Assembly: GCA_029204225.1 (NCBI GenBank)
Contig: CM055102.1
Location: 38,763,014 to 38,825,013 of the forward strand
Source of the DNA: Diphasiastrum complanatum
Lineage: Eukaryota; Streptophyta; Lycopodiopsida; Lycopodiales; Lycopodiaceae
Length of the DNA stretch: 62,000 bases
Reading direction: 5' to 3'
Shown here: in pieces, positions 12,808 through 24,800 of the stretch
Numbering within the stretch: the first letter of the stretch is position 1
How the letters are laid out: every line of letters starts with the position of its first letter
Made by a program: the position numbers and the translations under genes
Notes under the pieces: generated by a model
Seen by the model: the letters and a program-made list of their open reading frames with translations, nothing else
Databases searched by the model: none
What the model was told of the DNA's origin: nothing

Positions 12808-15800
12808 GCTGAGGCTGCTCCTTCGCTGCCCTCCATCTGCTCCAGCGCTGCCCTCCATCTGCTCCATCGCTGAGGCTGCTCCATCGCGACAGGTGGGGCA
12901 GCGCTGGCTGCCCCATCCTTTGCTCTTCCACCCATCGCTGTCCCAGCTGGGACAGCTCCTCTATCCATCGCTATCCCAACTGGGACAGCGAGTTGGGACA
13001 GCGATGGAAGAGTTCAAAGGGACTGGGGCTTTTGGACATTTCAAAGATCTCATCTGGGCCCAGTGGATTGGCTCTTCACCCATCGCTGTCCCAGCTGGGA
13101 CAGCTCCTCTATCCATCGCTATCCCAACTGGGACAGCGAGTTGGGACAGCGATGGAAGCCTCTTCACCCATCGCTGTCCCAGCTGGGACAGCAAAGACTA
13201 TAACTTTAGAGGGAGGTGGGGTCTTGCCTATCTCAGCTTCTACTCCTCACTTAGATTTCTTGAATCGGCTGTCGACAACAGACTATACCCCTCTCAAATC
13301 CGTTGAAGGCATGTTTGCCTATGAAATTAGCTTTCTTCGGCATGAACGGAGCAGCTTGAACAAGAGAATGCGCAACTCAAACCTCAAAAGAATGTCTTGG
13401 AGGAGACTTCAAACAAAATATCCAGCCTTGAAAAACAAGTGGAAGAAACAAAGACATGGGCAGCACGTTTCAAAAACGATGGTAAGGCTGAATCTTCAAG
13501 CTCGGTTCAACATGCATTTGTGAATTCTACACTCGAAAATGTCTTTTCCGAGCAAGAAAGAAGGGCCTAAAAAGCCCTTAATATCCGAGTTCGAGGGATT
13601 CCCGACGGGGATAAGCCCATTGAGGAGGCAAAAGAGTTGCTTTTAACTTAACTAGCTCGCACACAACACGGATGGCTTTGATACAACTTGGAGAAGTAAG
13701 TTTGACACTAATGTCTTGTTTATCAAGTTTCGCTCTATGGACTGCCGCAACGCAGCTTTACGCCTTAGAGCCAAATTAAAAGGGACCTGTTTTTTTTTGG
13801 ATGATGACCTTACACACGCAATGGCAAGCCAGGAAACAAATTATTCAAGATGCAAATGCAAGAAATTAGCGGGTGGTTTTCATTGAAGGCAAGCCAAAAT
13901 TTTTTGATAAGATTTCTCAATAGGGATTCGGGGCTCCCGGGAAAAGGAGCTGCCCGAGTTCCCCTAAAGTTATGGACTCGGCTCATTACATTTGCCGCGT
14001 CCATTTACATTTACAGTTACTTTACTTTATGCATAAGCAGGCCTTGGGCCCTTTTTTATTCATTAGTGACATTCAGACTATATGGGTGGCCTTTGGCCTT
14101 ATTATTCATTATTAGGCCATTTGGACATATTACTGGAGAGTGGGGGCCTTCTTGGAGGGCGCACTATTATCCCTCCCAGTTGGGCCCTAGCCACTGGAAG
14201 CTTCCTTTTAGGGCTTCCTCTTGGCTATAAGTAGGGAAACTGTGTCATTTGTCATGTAGCTGATGATATTGATCTCTCTCTTTAGCCTCCTTAATCTCTC
14301 TCTTTCCTGCTTTCTAGGGTTAAGTCTTGCTTATGTGATGCTTTCATAGCTTAATTCTAGATCAGCTGTGGCTCTATTCGTAACTTGGTATCAGAGCACT
14401 TTTCTGAGCACAATCTGGAATTTTTTCTTTGCTGCCTTGCCTTGCTCCTCCATCATTGTTCCTACAGCTCCATTACCGTTTTGACAGCCCTGTTCCATCG
14501 CTGCTCCTTCCACTCCTTCCCCCTGTTTTGTCCCCTCGTTTCTTTGCTGCCCAGCGCTCCTCCTCTTCCTTTCCATCGCTATCCCTGCCTTCCGACCTAT
14601 CACTTTCGTCTGATATTTTTCCAGTTTGCAGCCATCTTCCACAGTTAGTTCCCTGACTGTCCAGCGCCCATCCTCATCCAAAAACTAGCCAATTACGACA
14701 TCATTTGCTATTCCAAACAGCTAAAATTCTTCAACCTATAAATCGCTGCCTCAACACTCCCAACTTGTCACTTTTGCCTTTTTTTTTCTCCAATTCCAGT
14801 CATCTTTTACAGCTTATCAAAAGGCTGTCGCGCGCTCATTCTCCACCACATTTTCAGGAATTCTGACTCCGTTTACTCTTTCAAATTCACATTGTATCCC
14901 TGGCTGTCCAGCGCATTTTTACAGTTTCTCCATTGTTCGTTGCTGTCTTTTTTTTTTTCAGTTGTGATATATTGGTTGTAATAGGCTAATTTGGGGTGAC
15001 GACAAGAGTCCGCTCCCTCAAGTTTTCGTCTATTCCTTCCACTATCATTATGGCACATTCACCTACCCCGAGTGAGACTACTCAGGAAACCTTATTCGAT
15101 CAGTTTCGTCGCATGGATGAGACCCTTTTTGGCCTCGTTCTTCGCTTCGATTCAGTTATGACCGGCTTTGCTACTATGCAGTCACAGATTGATTCTTTAC
15201 AGCCTCATGGTCCTGGTAAAGCTCCTGTTTTTCCTACATTTGGGACTCCCCCTCCATTTGGATTTCCATCTTCTTCTGCTAGTCAGCCTGGTGGTGGACC
15301 GTTCATTCCATCTAACCCACCTCCTGGTTTCTTTCCTCGTCCCCCCCTTCCTGATCCACACTTTGCTCGAGACTTTCGTGATAGGGTACAACTTGCTACC
15401 TATTCCGGTTCCTCCGACGGGAACTTATTAGAGAATTGGTTTGCTAAGCTTGACACATATTTTCAGATTTACCCCAAGACTGATCCTCAGAAGATCCAGT
15501 TGGCTGCTTTACATTTAGATGGACGTGCCGCCACGTGGTGGCGAGTTTATAGAGTTGATTCTGATCGGGAAGGGCTCCATGTATGGCATACTTTTCGCCG
15601 TGACCTCCGCCATGCTATGATTGATCCTCAGTGGCTTGACCGCCAACGTGATACATTCCGTAGTCTCACTCAGACTAGTGATCTTGCTTCTTATGCAGAT
15701 CAGTTTATGGAGCTTTCTTATCTTTTCACAGATCTACAGCCCACTGAGCTTATTTCTCGTTACATTGCTGGGCTTCGTGGTGCTTTACGTTATGATGTTT

Positions 15801-18800
15801 CTTCCTTCCGTCCTACCACACTTGTTGAGGCGATGTCTCTTGCCAGTACTTTACAGCATAAGTACTCTGACACCCTTCCTTCCCGCTTCTCCCAACTCCG
15901 TCCTTCTGCTTCATCTTTTCCCGCTACGTTCACCCCTACACCGGCCCCTTCTGTTCCAGCTCTCTCCCCCTTCGCCTCCTCGTCCTCCGACTCCTCGACC
16001 TGCTTTTGTCCGACGTTACACGTCTGCAGAGTTCGCTGATCTTCAGCAGAAGCGTCTATGCTTTCGTTGTAAGAGTCCTGACCATCTTGCCCGTGATTGC
16101 CGCCAGCCTCTCCCTACTACTACTGCTGTTTTTTACCATGAGGGCACTACTCCAGATGATTTCGATATCTACATTCATATTTCTGATGAGCCTGACTTAT
16201 CCTCTGAGCCTTCCCCTGATTTACTTCCTGCTACTTGCCATGCTCAGCTTGCCTATGCTACTTGGACAGGGCGTCCTGGTCCTCGCTCCATTTGGTTACG
16301 TGTGCGTATTACAGGTCGAGAGTATATTGCTTTAGTTGATACTGGTAGCACTCATTCTTTTATTAGCAGTTATATCACTAGTCGGATCCGTGCTTCACCT
16401 GTTCCTGCTTCCCAGCCTCTCACAGTTGAGGTTGCCAGTTCTCATTCTTTTCCTAGTTCTTAGATGTTTCAGCGTTTACCATACCGCATTGGAGATTTCT
16501 CTGGACAGGCAGATCTTTACATTATCCCTATGGAGCGTTATGATCTTATCCTTGGTGCTGATTGGTTTGCATCTCTTGGAGCCGTTACACTGGACTTGAC
16601 ACAGCAGACATTGACATTTGTACATGATGCAGTTACACACTCACTTGTGGGCATTGATTCTCAGGGAGACTTCCAGTTGATTACTGGGAAGCAGTTTATT
16701 CGCAGCATGCCGAAGGCTCATTGTGCTGCCTTATTATGTGTTCAGCGGGCAGTACCAGTTCCTCCAGTTTCTACACCAGCAGCTGTTCCTCAGGTGATTT
16801 CTGACTTATTACATCAGTATGCTTTTGTCTTTTCAGAACCTACGACGCTACCACCATTACGTGACGTGAACCATCATATTGATTTGCGTCCTGGTTCTGC
16901 TCCTCCCTCCCGTCCCCCTTATCGTATGTCTCGATCTGAGCGTGATGAGCTTGAGCTCCATATTACTGCCTTGTTAGATCAGGGTCTCATTGTTCCTAGT
17001 CACAGCCCTTTTGGTGCTCCTGTTCTCCTTATTAATAAGAAAGATGGTACCAAACGCCTTTGTATTGATTAACGTGCTTTAAATAAGTTGACTATTCGTA
17101 ATCAGTACCCTATTCCACACATGGACCTCTTTGACCAGCTCGGTACCTCTAAAATCTTTTCCAAGATAGACCTTCGTTCTGGATATCACCAAATCAGGAT
17201 GCACCCTTCTGATGAACATAAGACTGCTTTCCGTACTCATCTTGGTTTATATGAATTTCGTGTGCTTCCTTTTGGTGTTACTAATGGCCCTCCTACGTTC
17301 CAGAATGTGATGAATAACGTCTTACGTCCGCTTCTTGGTCATTGTGTCTTGGTTTATTTTGATGATATTCTTATTTTTAGTCAGTCTCTTGTTGAGCATG
17401 TTGCCCATCTTTCCTCGGTTTTTCAGTTACTTGTACACCACCAGTTATTTGCTAAGTTGTCTAAATGTTCTTTTGCTGTTTCTGAGATTGAGTTTTTTGG
17501 TTTTCTTATTTGTAATGGTCACATTCGTCTGGACCCTCATAAGGTTCAGGCCATCCAGGATTGGCCTATACCTACTGATATTCATCATGTTCGTATGTTT
17601 CTTGGGTTAGCCACTTACCTTCGTCGTCCAGTTCCTCATTTTGCCACTATCGCAGCTCCTCTTCATGCACTTTTGAAGAAGTCTAGTACTTTTCTGTGGA
17701 CTCCTGATTGTCAGACAGCGTTTGATACTCTTCGTCGTGCTGTTGTTGATGCTGCCGTTATGTGTTTACCACAGTTTGATCAGAAGTTTCTTGTTGAGAC
17801 TGATGCTAGTAATGTTGGTTTGGGTGCTTGTAATAGATCCTAACACCACAGTAGGGCAAACACTAACTGATCCACCCAACCTTGCCTACTCCCTGATATA
17901 GAGTAAGCCCCTCCTAGCCCAGTGTGAGGACTGGTAGCATGCAACTGCCAAGTGTCGGCCACGTGGCACTGACGTGGCCGACTGCACGTCGGGACCCAAC
18001 TGGGGGCCCTATCCTGCTGACAGGGTCCCTAGGCTGTGTTAGGCCCGCCATAGCTATGGACCGTGCTGGGGCACACTACTCACACTGTCTTGCCCTGTTG
18101 GTCATGTACGCTGGACACGACCCTGACTGTGGTATCTGACCTATCTGTGTTCTCTAGGGTTCGGCACTGGTTACGAGCTCGTAACACTCCCTCCCCCTTA
18201 AGAACCGTCTTGGTCCTCTAAGACAAAGTCTGGAAAAATCTTGCGAAGGACGCTGCCTCTTTCTCAAGTGGCATTCTCAACAGGCTGATCATTCCACTTA
18301 ACCAGATATTCTCGGTATAGAGTATGACGAGTCTGCGTCTCTCTACTATCAAGAATCTCCTCTGGTTCATGTGGAGGTTGTTGAGGATCCAATGGGAGAA
18401 CTAGAACACTGTCCCCTACCAGATTATCTGATTTGGTTAAGGCTTTTCGTAACTGACTTACATGAAAGACTGGAAAAACCTTACTGCTGTGTGGGAGCTC
18501 TAGTTCATAGGTGACCTCGCCTAGTCTCCTACTGATGGTAAAGGGACCACAATACCTTGGAGACAACTTAGCACACACTCCTGATTTGAGGGTTTTAGAG
18601 TCAACTGGGACTCTCAAGTAGACTTTCTCACCAGTGGAGAACTGCACATCCCGTCTGTGTGGATCTACATAATGCCTGGCTCGATCCTGGGACTGCCTAA
18701 TGCTACGCTTAGCATGTTCTATCATCTGGTTTAGGTCTTCTAAAAAGTTTCTGGCTGCTTCAACTTTTTCTTGTTTAAACCCTACAACTGTGGGTGAGCG

Positions 18801-21800
18801 TGGCTGGAAACCGTACATCAGCATAAATGGGCTGTATCCCGTAGCTGAATGTTTGGTACTGTTGTAAGCAAACTCTAATATCGAGAGATACTCCTCCCAA
18901 TTAGTCTGCCTCTTGCTGACGTATGCACGAAGCATATCCTCCAGCACTTGATTTACCCTTTCTGTTTGACCGTCCGTCTGTGGATGGTCGGTGGTACTCA
19001 TATTAAGTTTAGTATGGAGATGATGGAATACTGCCTTCCAAAAATTTCCAGTAAACTTACTGTCCCGGTCGCTGACTATGCCGGAAGGTAGACCGTACAA
19101 TTTAAATAGCCCGTCTACAAACAACCTCGCTAACTCTGGAGCTCTAACGGTTGTTTTGGTCGGAATAAAATGAGCCATTTTGGTCAGACGGTCAACTGTG
19201 ACCCATATAGCGTCATTACCCTTTTGGGTTTTAGGCAGGCCTACTATAAAATCCATGGAGATACTCTCCCATTTACCAGCTGGTATTTCTAAGGGATGCA
19301 ACAACCCTCCTGCCTTTAAACGCTCTGCTTTATTTACTTGACATTTCTGGCAACTGGTTACATACTGGTGGACGTCCTTTTTCATACTGGGCCAGAAAAA
19401 TTGCCTACGAAGAAGCTCATAGGTCTTCTGTATGCCTGGGTGTCCCGCGCTAGGATTGTCATGACATTCATATAGGACCTGCTGCCTATAATCCTCTGAA
19501 TTGGGGACACATACTCTATCTCTATAGAGCAAGTACTCATCCTGAATGGAATACTGTTTCCATTTGAATCCTTGAGTCAACTGATCCTCAACCACTGGGG
19601 TTTGCTTGGGTAATACAGGCTCAGAATCCTCAACGTCATCTGACGACGTATACTCGGACTCATCATCATCCTCAACGGAAGCTGCCGTATTCTTGGATGA
19701 ACTGGCACCAGCCCCGGGAACTGGTTCTGGAGTCTGTAACTGTCTGTTCTGGACTGAGTTCCAGATAATAGAGAAGAATGCATCATGCTGGCATTTCCCT
19801 CTCAAGGACTCGAGTAACTCATTACGAATCTGAGTAAAACTCAGCTCGTTTATCATAGGCATTCTGCTAAGGGCATCTGCTACTGTATTGAATTTTCCAC
19901 GCCTATATCTGATAGACATGTCAAACTCTTGCATCAACTCTGCCCAACGAGCTTTCCGACCTCTAAGCTCGGGTTGATTGCAAAGGTATCTGAGACTCTC
20001 ATGGTCTGTCAGGACCTCAAAGTTGGCACCATACAAATAATGCCTCCAAGTCTTAAGGGCATGGACTATAGAAAAGAGTTCCTTTTCATAGGCACTGTAC
20101 CTAGTCTGAGCTGGCTCGAGTTTTTTACTCTCGAACGCAACTGGTCGTCCACCCTGAGTTAGCACAGCGCCTACTGCAAAGTCGCTTTAGGACTCGTCAC
20201 GGTCATTATGAGTTTAAGGTGATGCCATTTGGGCTCACAAATGCTCCAGCTACCTTTATGACCTTGATGAACAGTGTCCTCAGACCATACTTGGGTAAAT
20301 TTGTAGTCGTATTTTTAGATGACATCCTCGTTTACAGCAAAACCAGGAAGGAGCATCTAAAACACCTCAGAAAGGTGTTTCGACTGCTCAGAAAGCATAA
20401 GCTTTATGCTAAACAATCCAAGTGTGAATTCTTCGTTGAAGAAGTAGCATATTTGGGTCACATTATCTCTTCAGATGGGATTAAGATGGACCCAAATAAG
20501 GTTAAAGCCATACTCAGTTGACTGAGACCTCAGAATATTTTGGAACTTCAAATCTTTCTTGGTCTGGCGGGATATTACAGACGATTTGTCAAGGAATATG
20601 CTCAGATAGTAGTCCCTATGACAAATCTTCTTAAGGGGAAGGGAAAGGAGTTCATTTGGGAGTCTGCACAACAGGAGAGCTTTGATGCTCTCAAAACAGC
20701 CTTAGCTACAGCACCAGTCTTAAAAGTCGTCGACCCCAATCAGCCATTTGTGGTCGAAACAGATCCTAGCTGTTTTCGAGACATCTTCCGATTTTATACG
20801 GACTTGATGATATCCCGATCTAAGGTCTATTTTACTGAAAAACTTAGCCCCGTCGAGTTGATCAAACAACTCGTCTGCTCGAGGCATAGGGTATTTATTC
20901 TTAATTGTGACTTTATTGAGGGCTCTGTAATCTACGCAAAGACGCATAGACCCCTCTTTCTTTTTCACCAATAGGACTGGTGAGGCCCATGGTGAACTAC
21001 TGGTCTGAATTTGGCCTTTCCCAAGATAGTCTGTTAACTGCCTAGTTATTTCTTCATCCTCTGTTCGGCTGACCCGATACGGAGGTTTAGAAACAGGTGC
21101 TGTACCTGGTACTAGGTTTATTACATGATCTACCTCTCTGCTAGGTGGTAAACCATGTGGCAAATCTTCAGGAAAAACATCTTTAAATTTAGACAATAAA
21201 GTTTCTAATTTACTGATTTTCTGCTGAATAGAACTGGAAATAGAAACTTCAGGAATAAACTGAAAGTCACATAAGAATACCTGATGGTCTTCGTCTCCGA
21301 TTAGCTGACAGAGCTCTGAACTGCAGACCATAGGGCTGTTGGGAACATCATGCTCCCCATGCAACTGGATCTCTCGGCCTTTATACTGAAAGCTGAGGGT
21401 GTTCTCCTGATAGTTTCTGTGGAGGGAAGGTCCTAAACTGTAGAGCCAATCTCTCCCGAGAACAATGTCTGTTCGATCCAGGTGCATTATCTGAAAGTTT
21501 ATTTGATCTTGGTACCCCTGAATACCAAGATTTAACTTACTTACCATAGTTTCCCATATTTTTTTATCTTCACCCTTAGCTAATGAAACTATGTACCTAT
21601 GCTGACTAGGTACTTCTGGTAGTTTAAGCTTTTTAACCAGGGTGTGGTTGATGAAATTATGGGTTGCCCCATCATCAACCATGACTCTTACTGACTGGTT
21701 ACCAACTTTCCCATGCATACGTACTAGGTCATGCGGCCCAAAGCTGAAGGGTCTCGCTAGCATTGCGAGGTCAGCTGGCAACAGTGTTCATGATCTTCAT

Positions 21801-24800
21801 GATACACTTTGATCTCGGAAGCTGCCGAGTCACTGGGGAAACATACAGTCTGAACAAGATGAACTTGTTTTTTATCTTTCTTATCTTTTTTAGTGAAAGG
21901 CCCCTTGGGACACTGTCTGACTGTGTGTCCCTTGCCCATACACACAAAGCACAAACGTTCTTGTTTGGCTTTCTCAAAATCATCTGGTTTTAAGGGCTGT
22001 ATGAGTGAAGGGCGTTTCTGAGGAGCTTCACCTTTAAATTTCTCTTCTTTCTTTCTTTTTAAAAATTTCTTTTTAAATTGAAAGTCTTTCTGAGGAAGCT
22101 GCTCAGAAAGTGGTTGCTGTCTCGCTCTCTTCCTACCCACTGAATCATCATAGATTTGAGCATTTCTGAGAGCTTGCTCAAGGGTAGTAGGCGAGTTTCT
22201 CTGGACCTCTACTTTATATTCATCTTTGAGGCCACGGACAAATCCCCTGATTTTTTGATAGTCATCCATATTTTTAATCTTTAAAATTGCCTCTCGATAC
22301 TGCGAGATATATTGGATGAGGGACTTGTCCATTACTGTTCTTTCCCAGGCTTCCCAGGCTCTATCAAGTTCATTCTCTGGTAGAAATTCTCTTAGGAAAG
22401 CTTCTTCAAAAGCTTTCCGTGACCGGGGAGTCTGCCCAGTCTCCTGGAGATTTAACCACCACTTATAGGCCATAGGCCCTAAAGAAAGACTGGCCTCAAT
22501 TGCTTGCAAATGGTCAGGGGTCTGTTTAAGAGCATGAATGTTCTTCCATTTGCTGAGGAAGGTTTGTAGAATATCTGCATTTCTATCCTTCTCTTCCCCA
22601 TTAAAAGTAGGAGGCTTTGAATCTTTAAAAACACTGGGGTGAGACCGTAAAGTCTCACCCGAAACTGATGGAAGTGGAGAAGGGGATAACTGAGAAGTGG
22701 AGGGAAGGCTTCCTTTCGCGGAGCTCAAAATCAAGTTTTTGAGTTCAGCGAACGAGTCGTCCACACTGGACTTGAAATTGGCTAATGCCAGCTTCAGTTC
22801 ATCCACTTCTGTTACCAATTGGAGGAACTGCTCCTTGGTAACTAGTTCGTCGAGTTCTTCGGCGAACTGTTCCTGTTCTTCTACTTCCATGGGTTCCTTC
22901 CCTTTTCTGTAAGCCAAGGCTTCTGTTTCAAGTTCGTCGAAGCCTCTCTCCTGGGGTTGATCAGGTCCCTGAGGAGTGGTCATCTTCGAAACTGAAAGAG
23001 AGCTACCTTAACTTCTGAAGGAAAAAAGTCTAAAAGACTAATTTACAACTGTACAAGGGAAAGGAAAGATGACTTAGCTGTTTCTGAGGACTGTACTTCC
23101 AAAGAAAGAATGAAGAGGAACCCTTTCAGCTCTTTTCCCCAAAATTTCAGACCTACTGTTCCGAAAAATGCCAGTTTGAGGCTTCAAAACGGTACTAAAT
23201 TTCCCGGTTTTTTGAGGATAGTAGCTCGCTGGTCTGATTGCAATCCAACTTGTCCACAAAAAGGCAAATCTGAAGTCCAAAAACCCTTCTGAGTTCTGAA
23301 ATTTCAGAAGTCTCCTACTCGCTGATCTGGTAGGAATCCTCTTGCTCCAAATCTCTGACGTTGGGGCCCAAAAACTTGTTGAAAAACCAGATTTTCAGAA
23401 GCACTGGCAGCGCTGGCCCTGCTCCTCTTTTTTGGCTTCCAACTCGCTGAGAACCAGTAACTTTTTCCCTGGAAATCGGATGTAGGTCTCTGACTGTACA
23501 GCGATGGAGGTGCTGGCTTCTTCCTACTCTAATTTCGCTGGGAAAACTACGAAGAATTCTCTGAACTCAGTGAGAAACAGCTGTTTTTTCAGCGAGTTAC
23601 CTACACTTGGAATCTGACTCCTTGCTACTGTGATTTCTCAGTGGAAATCAGAAGTTTGAAGGCTGCTCCTACAGCGATCCTCCTCCTCTATTCCTCTCTG
23701 AGAATTTTTGAAACACTTTCTATCTTCTGATAGCTTTCTCTACTGCTGTCCCGAACTCCCTAGGATGGAGATGGCTCTGATACCAGTGTAATAGATCCTA
23801 ACACCACAGTAGGGCAAACACTAACTGATCCACCCAACCTTGCCTACTCCCTGATATAGAGTAAGCCCCTCCTAGCCCAGTGTGAGGACTGGTAGCATGC
23901 AACTGCCAAGTGTCGGCCACGTGGCACTGACGTGGCCGACTGCACGTCGGGACCCAACTGGGGGCCCTATCCTGCTGACAGGGTCCCTAGGCTGTGTTAG
24001 GCCCGCCATAGCTATGGACCGTGCTGGGGCACACTACTCACACTGTCTTGCCCTGTTGGTCATGTACGCTGGACACGACCCTGACTGTGGTATCTGACCT
24101 ATCTGTGTTCTCTAGGGTTCGGCACTGGTTACGAGCTCGTAACAGTGCTTTACTTCGCCAATCACAATGTATTATTGCTTATGAGTCGCGTCGTCTTCGC
24201 TCTTATGAGCAGCGTTATTCTGTGCATGAGAAAGCGCTTCTTGCTATTATCTATGCTCTTAAGAAGTGGCGTCATTATCTGTATCGAGTCCCATTCGACA
24301 TTATTACTGATCACCAGTCTTTACGTTATCTGTTTTCTCAACGTGACCTTAGTGATCGTCAATTTCGTTGGTTGCAGTTTTTATAGTCTTTTAATTTCTC
24401 CATATTGTATCGTCCTGGTCGTGCTAACACTGCTGCTGATGCATTATCTCGTCTTCCAGCTTTGTTAAATACACTCGTTTCTACTATTCCTCCATGGTTT
24501 GATGCTCTACCTGCAGCATACCTTACATGTTCTGATTTTCGTGATGTTTATAGTTCTGCCCCACCTGTTTCGTCCAGTCCTCATCAGGTTTACTCCATTA
24601 TTGACAGTCGTCTTTATCATTATGATTCTCTTTGTATCCCTAGTTCTTTGGGTATCCGTTTCCAGTTGTTGTCGGATGCTCATTCCTCTCTTGTTGGGGG
24701 TCACTGGTTTTCAGAAGTCTTATGCTCGTCTCAAAGACCATTTCTATTGGCCCTCTCTTCGATCTGAGCTTGCTGTACTTATTCGTACCTGCCCTTTCTG

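Larger units (their letters stand above)
17829..24144 (-). mobile_element. gypsy element B (chromovirus), young, with an internal inversion
   Basis: This is a full-length 6.3-kb element on the minus strand with 358-bp LTRs that look identical and the 5-bp target duplication GTGCT (17824-17828 and 24145-24149). Order on the minus strand is 5' LTR, primer site, gag, protease-RT, an inverted RT/RNase H block (about 20183-20772), RNase H-integrase-chromodomain, purine tract and 3' LTR. Identical LTRs mark it as the most recent insertion in the window. The inversion and two TGA stops in place of Trp codons would prevent a normal polyprotein, so it would need help from another copy. Confidence 0.93.

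Noticed and set aside
12758-13306. 182-aa plus-strand open frame beginning in (CT)n
   Set aside because: It is made of the microsatellite (LSLSLS) and the palindromic repeat; overlapping frames on both strands are equally open.
17924-18139. 71-aa frame repeated identically at 23882-24097
   Set aside because: Lies inside the two LTRs of gypsy B; the identity reflects the LTRs, not a gene.
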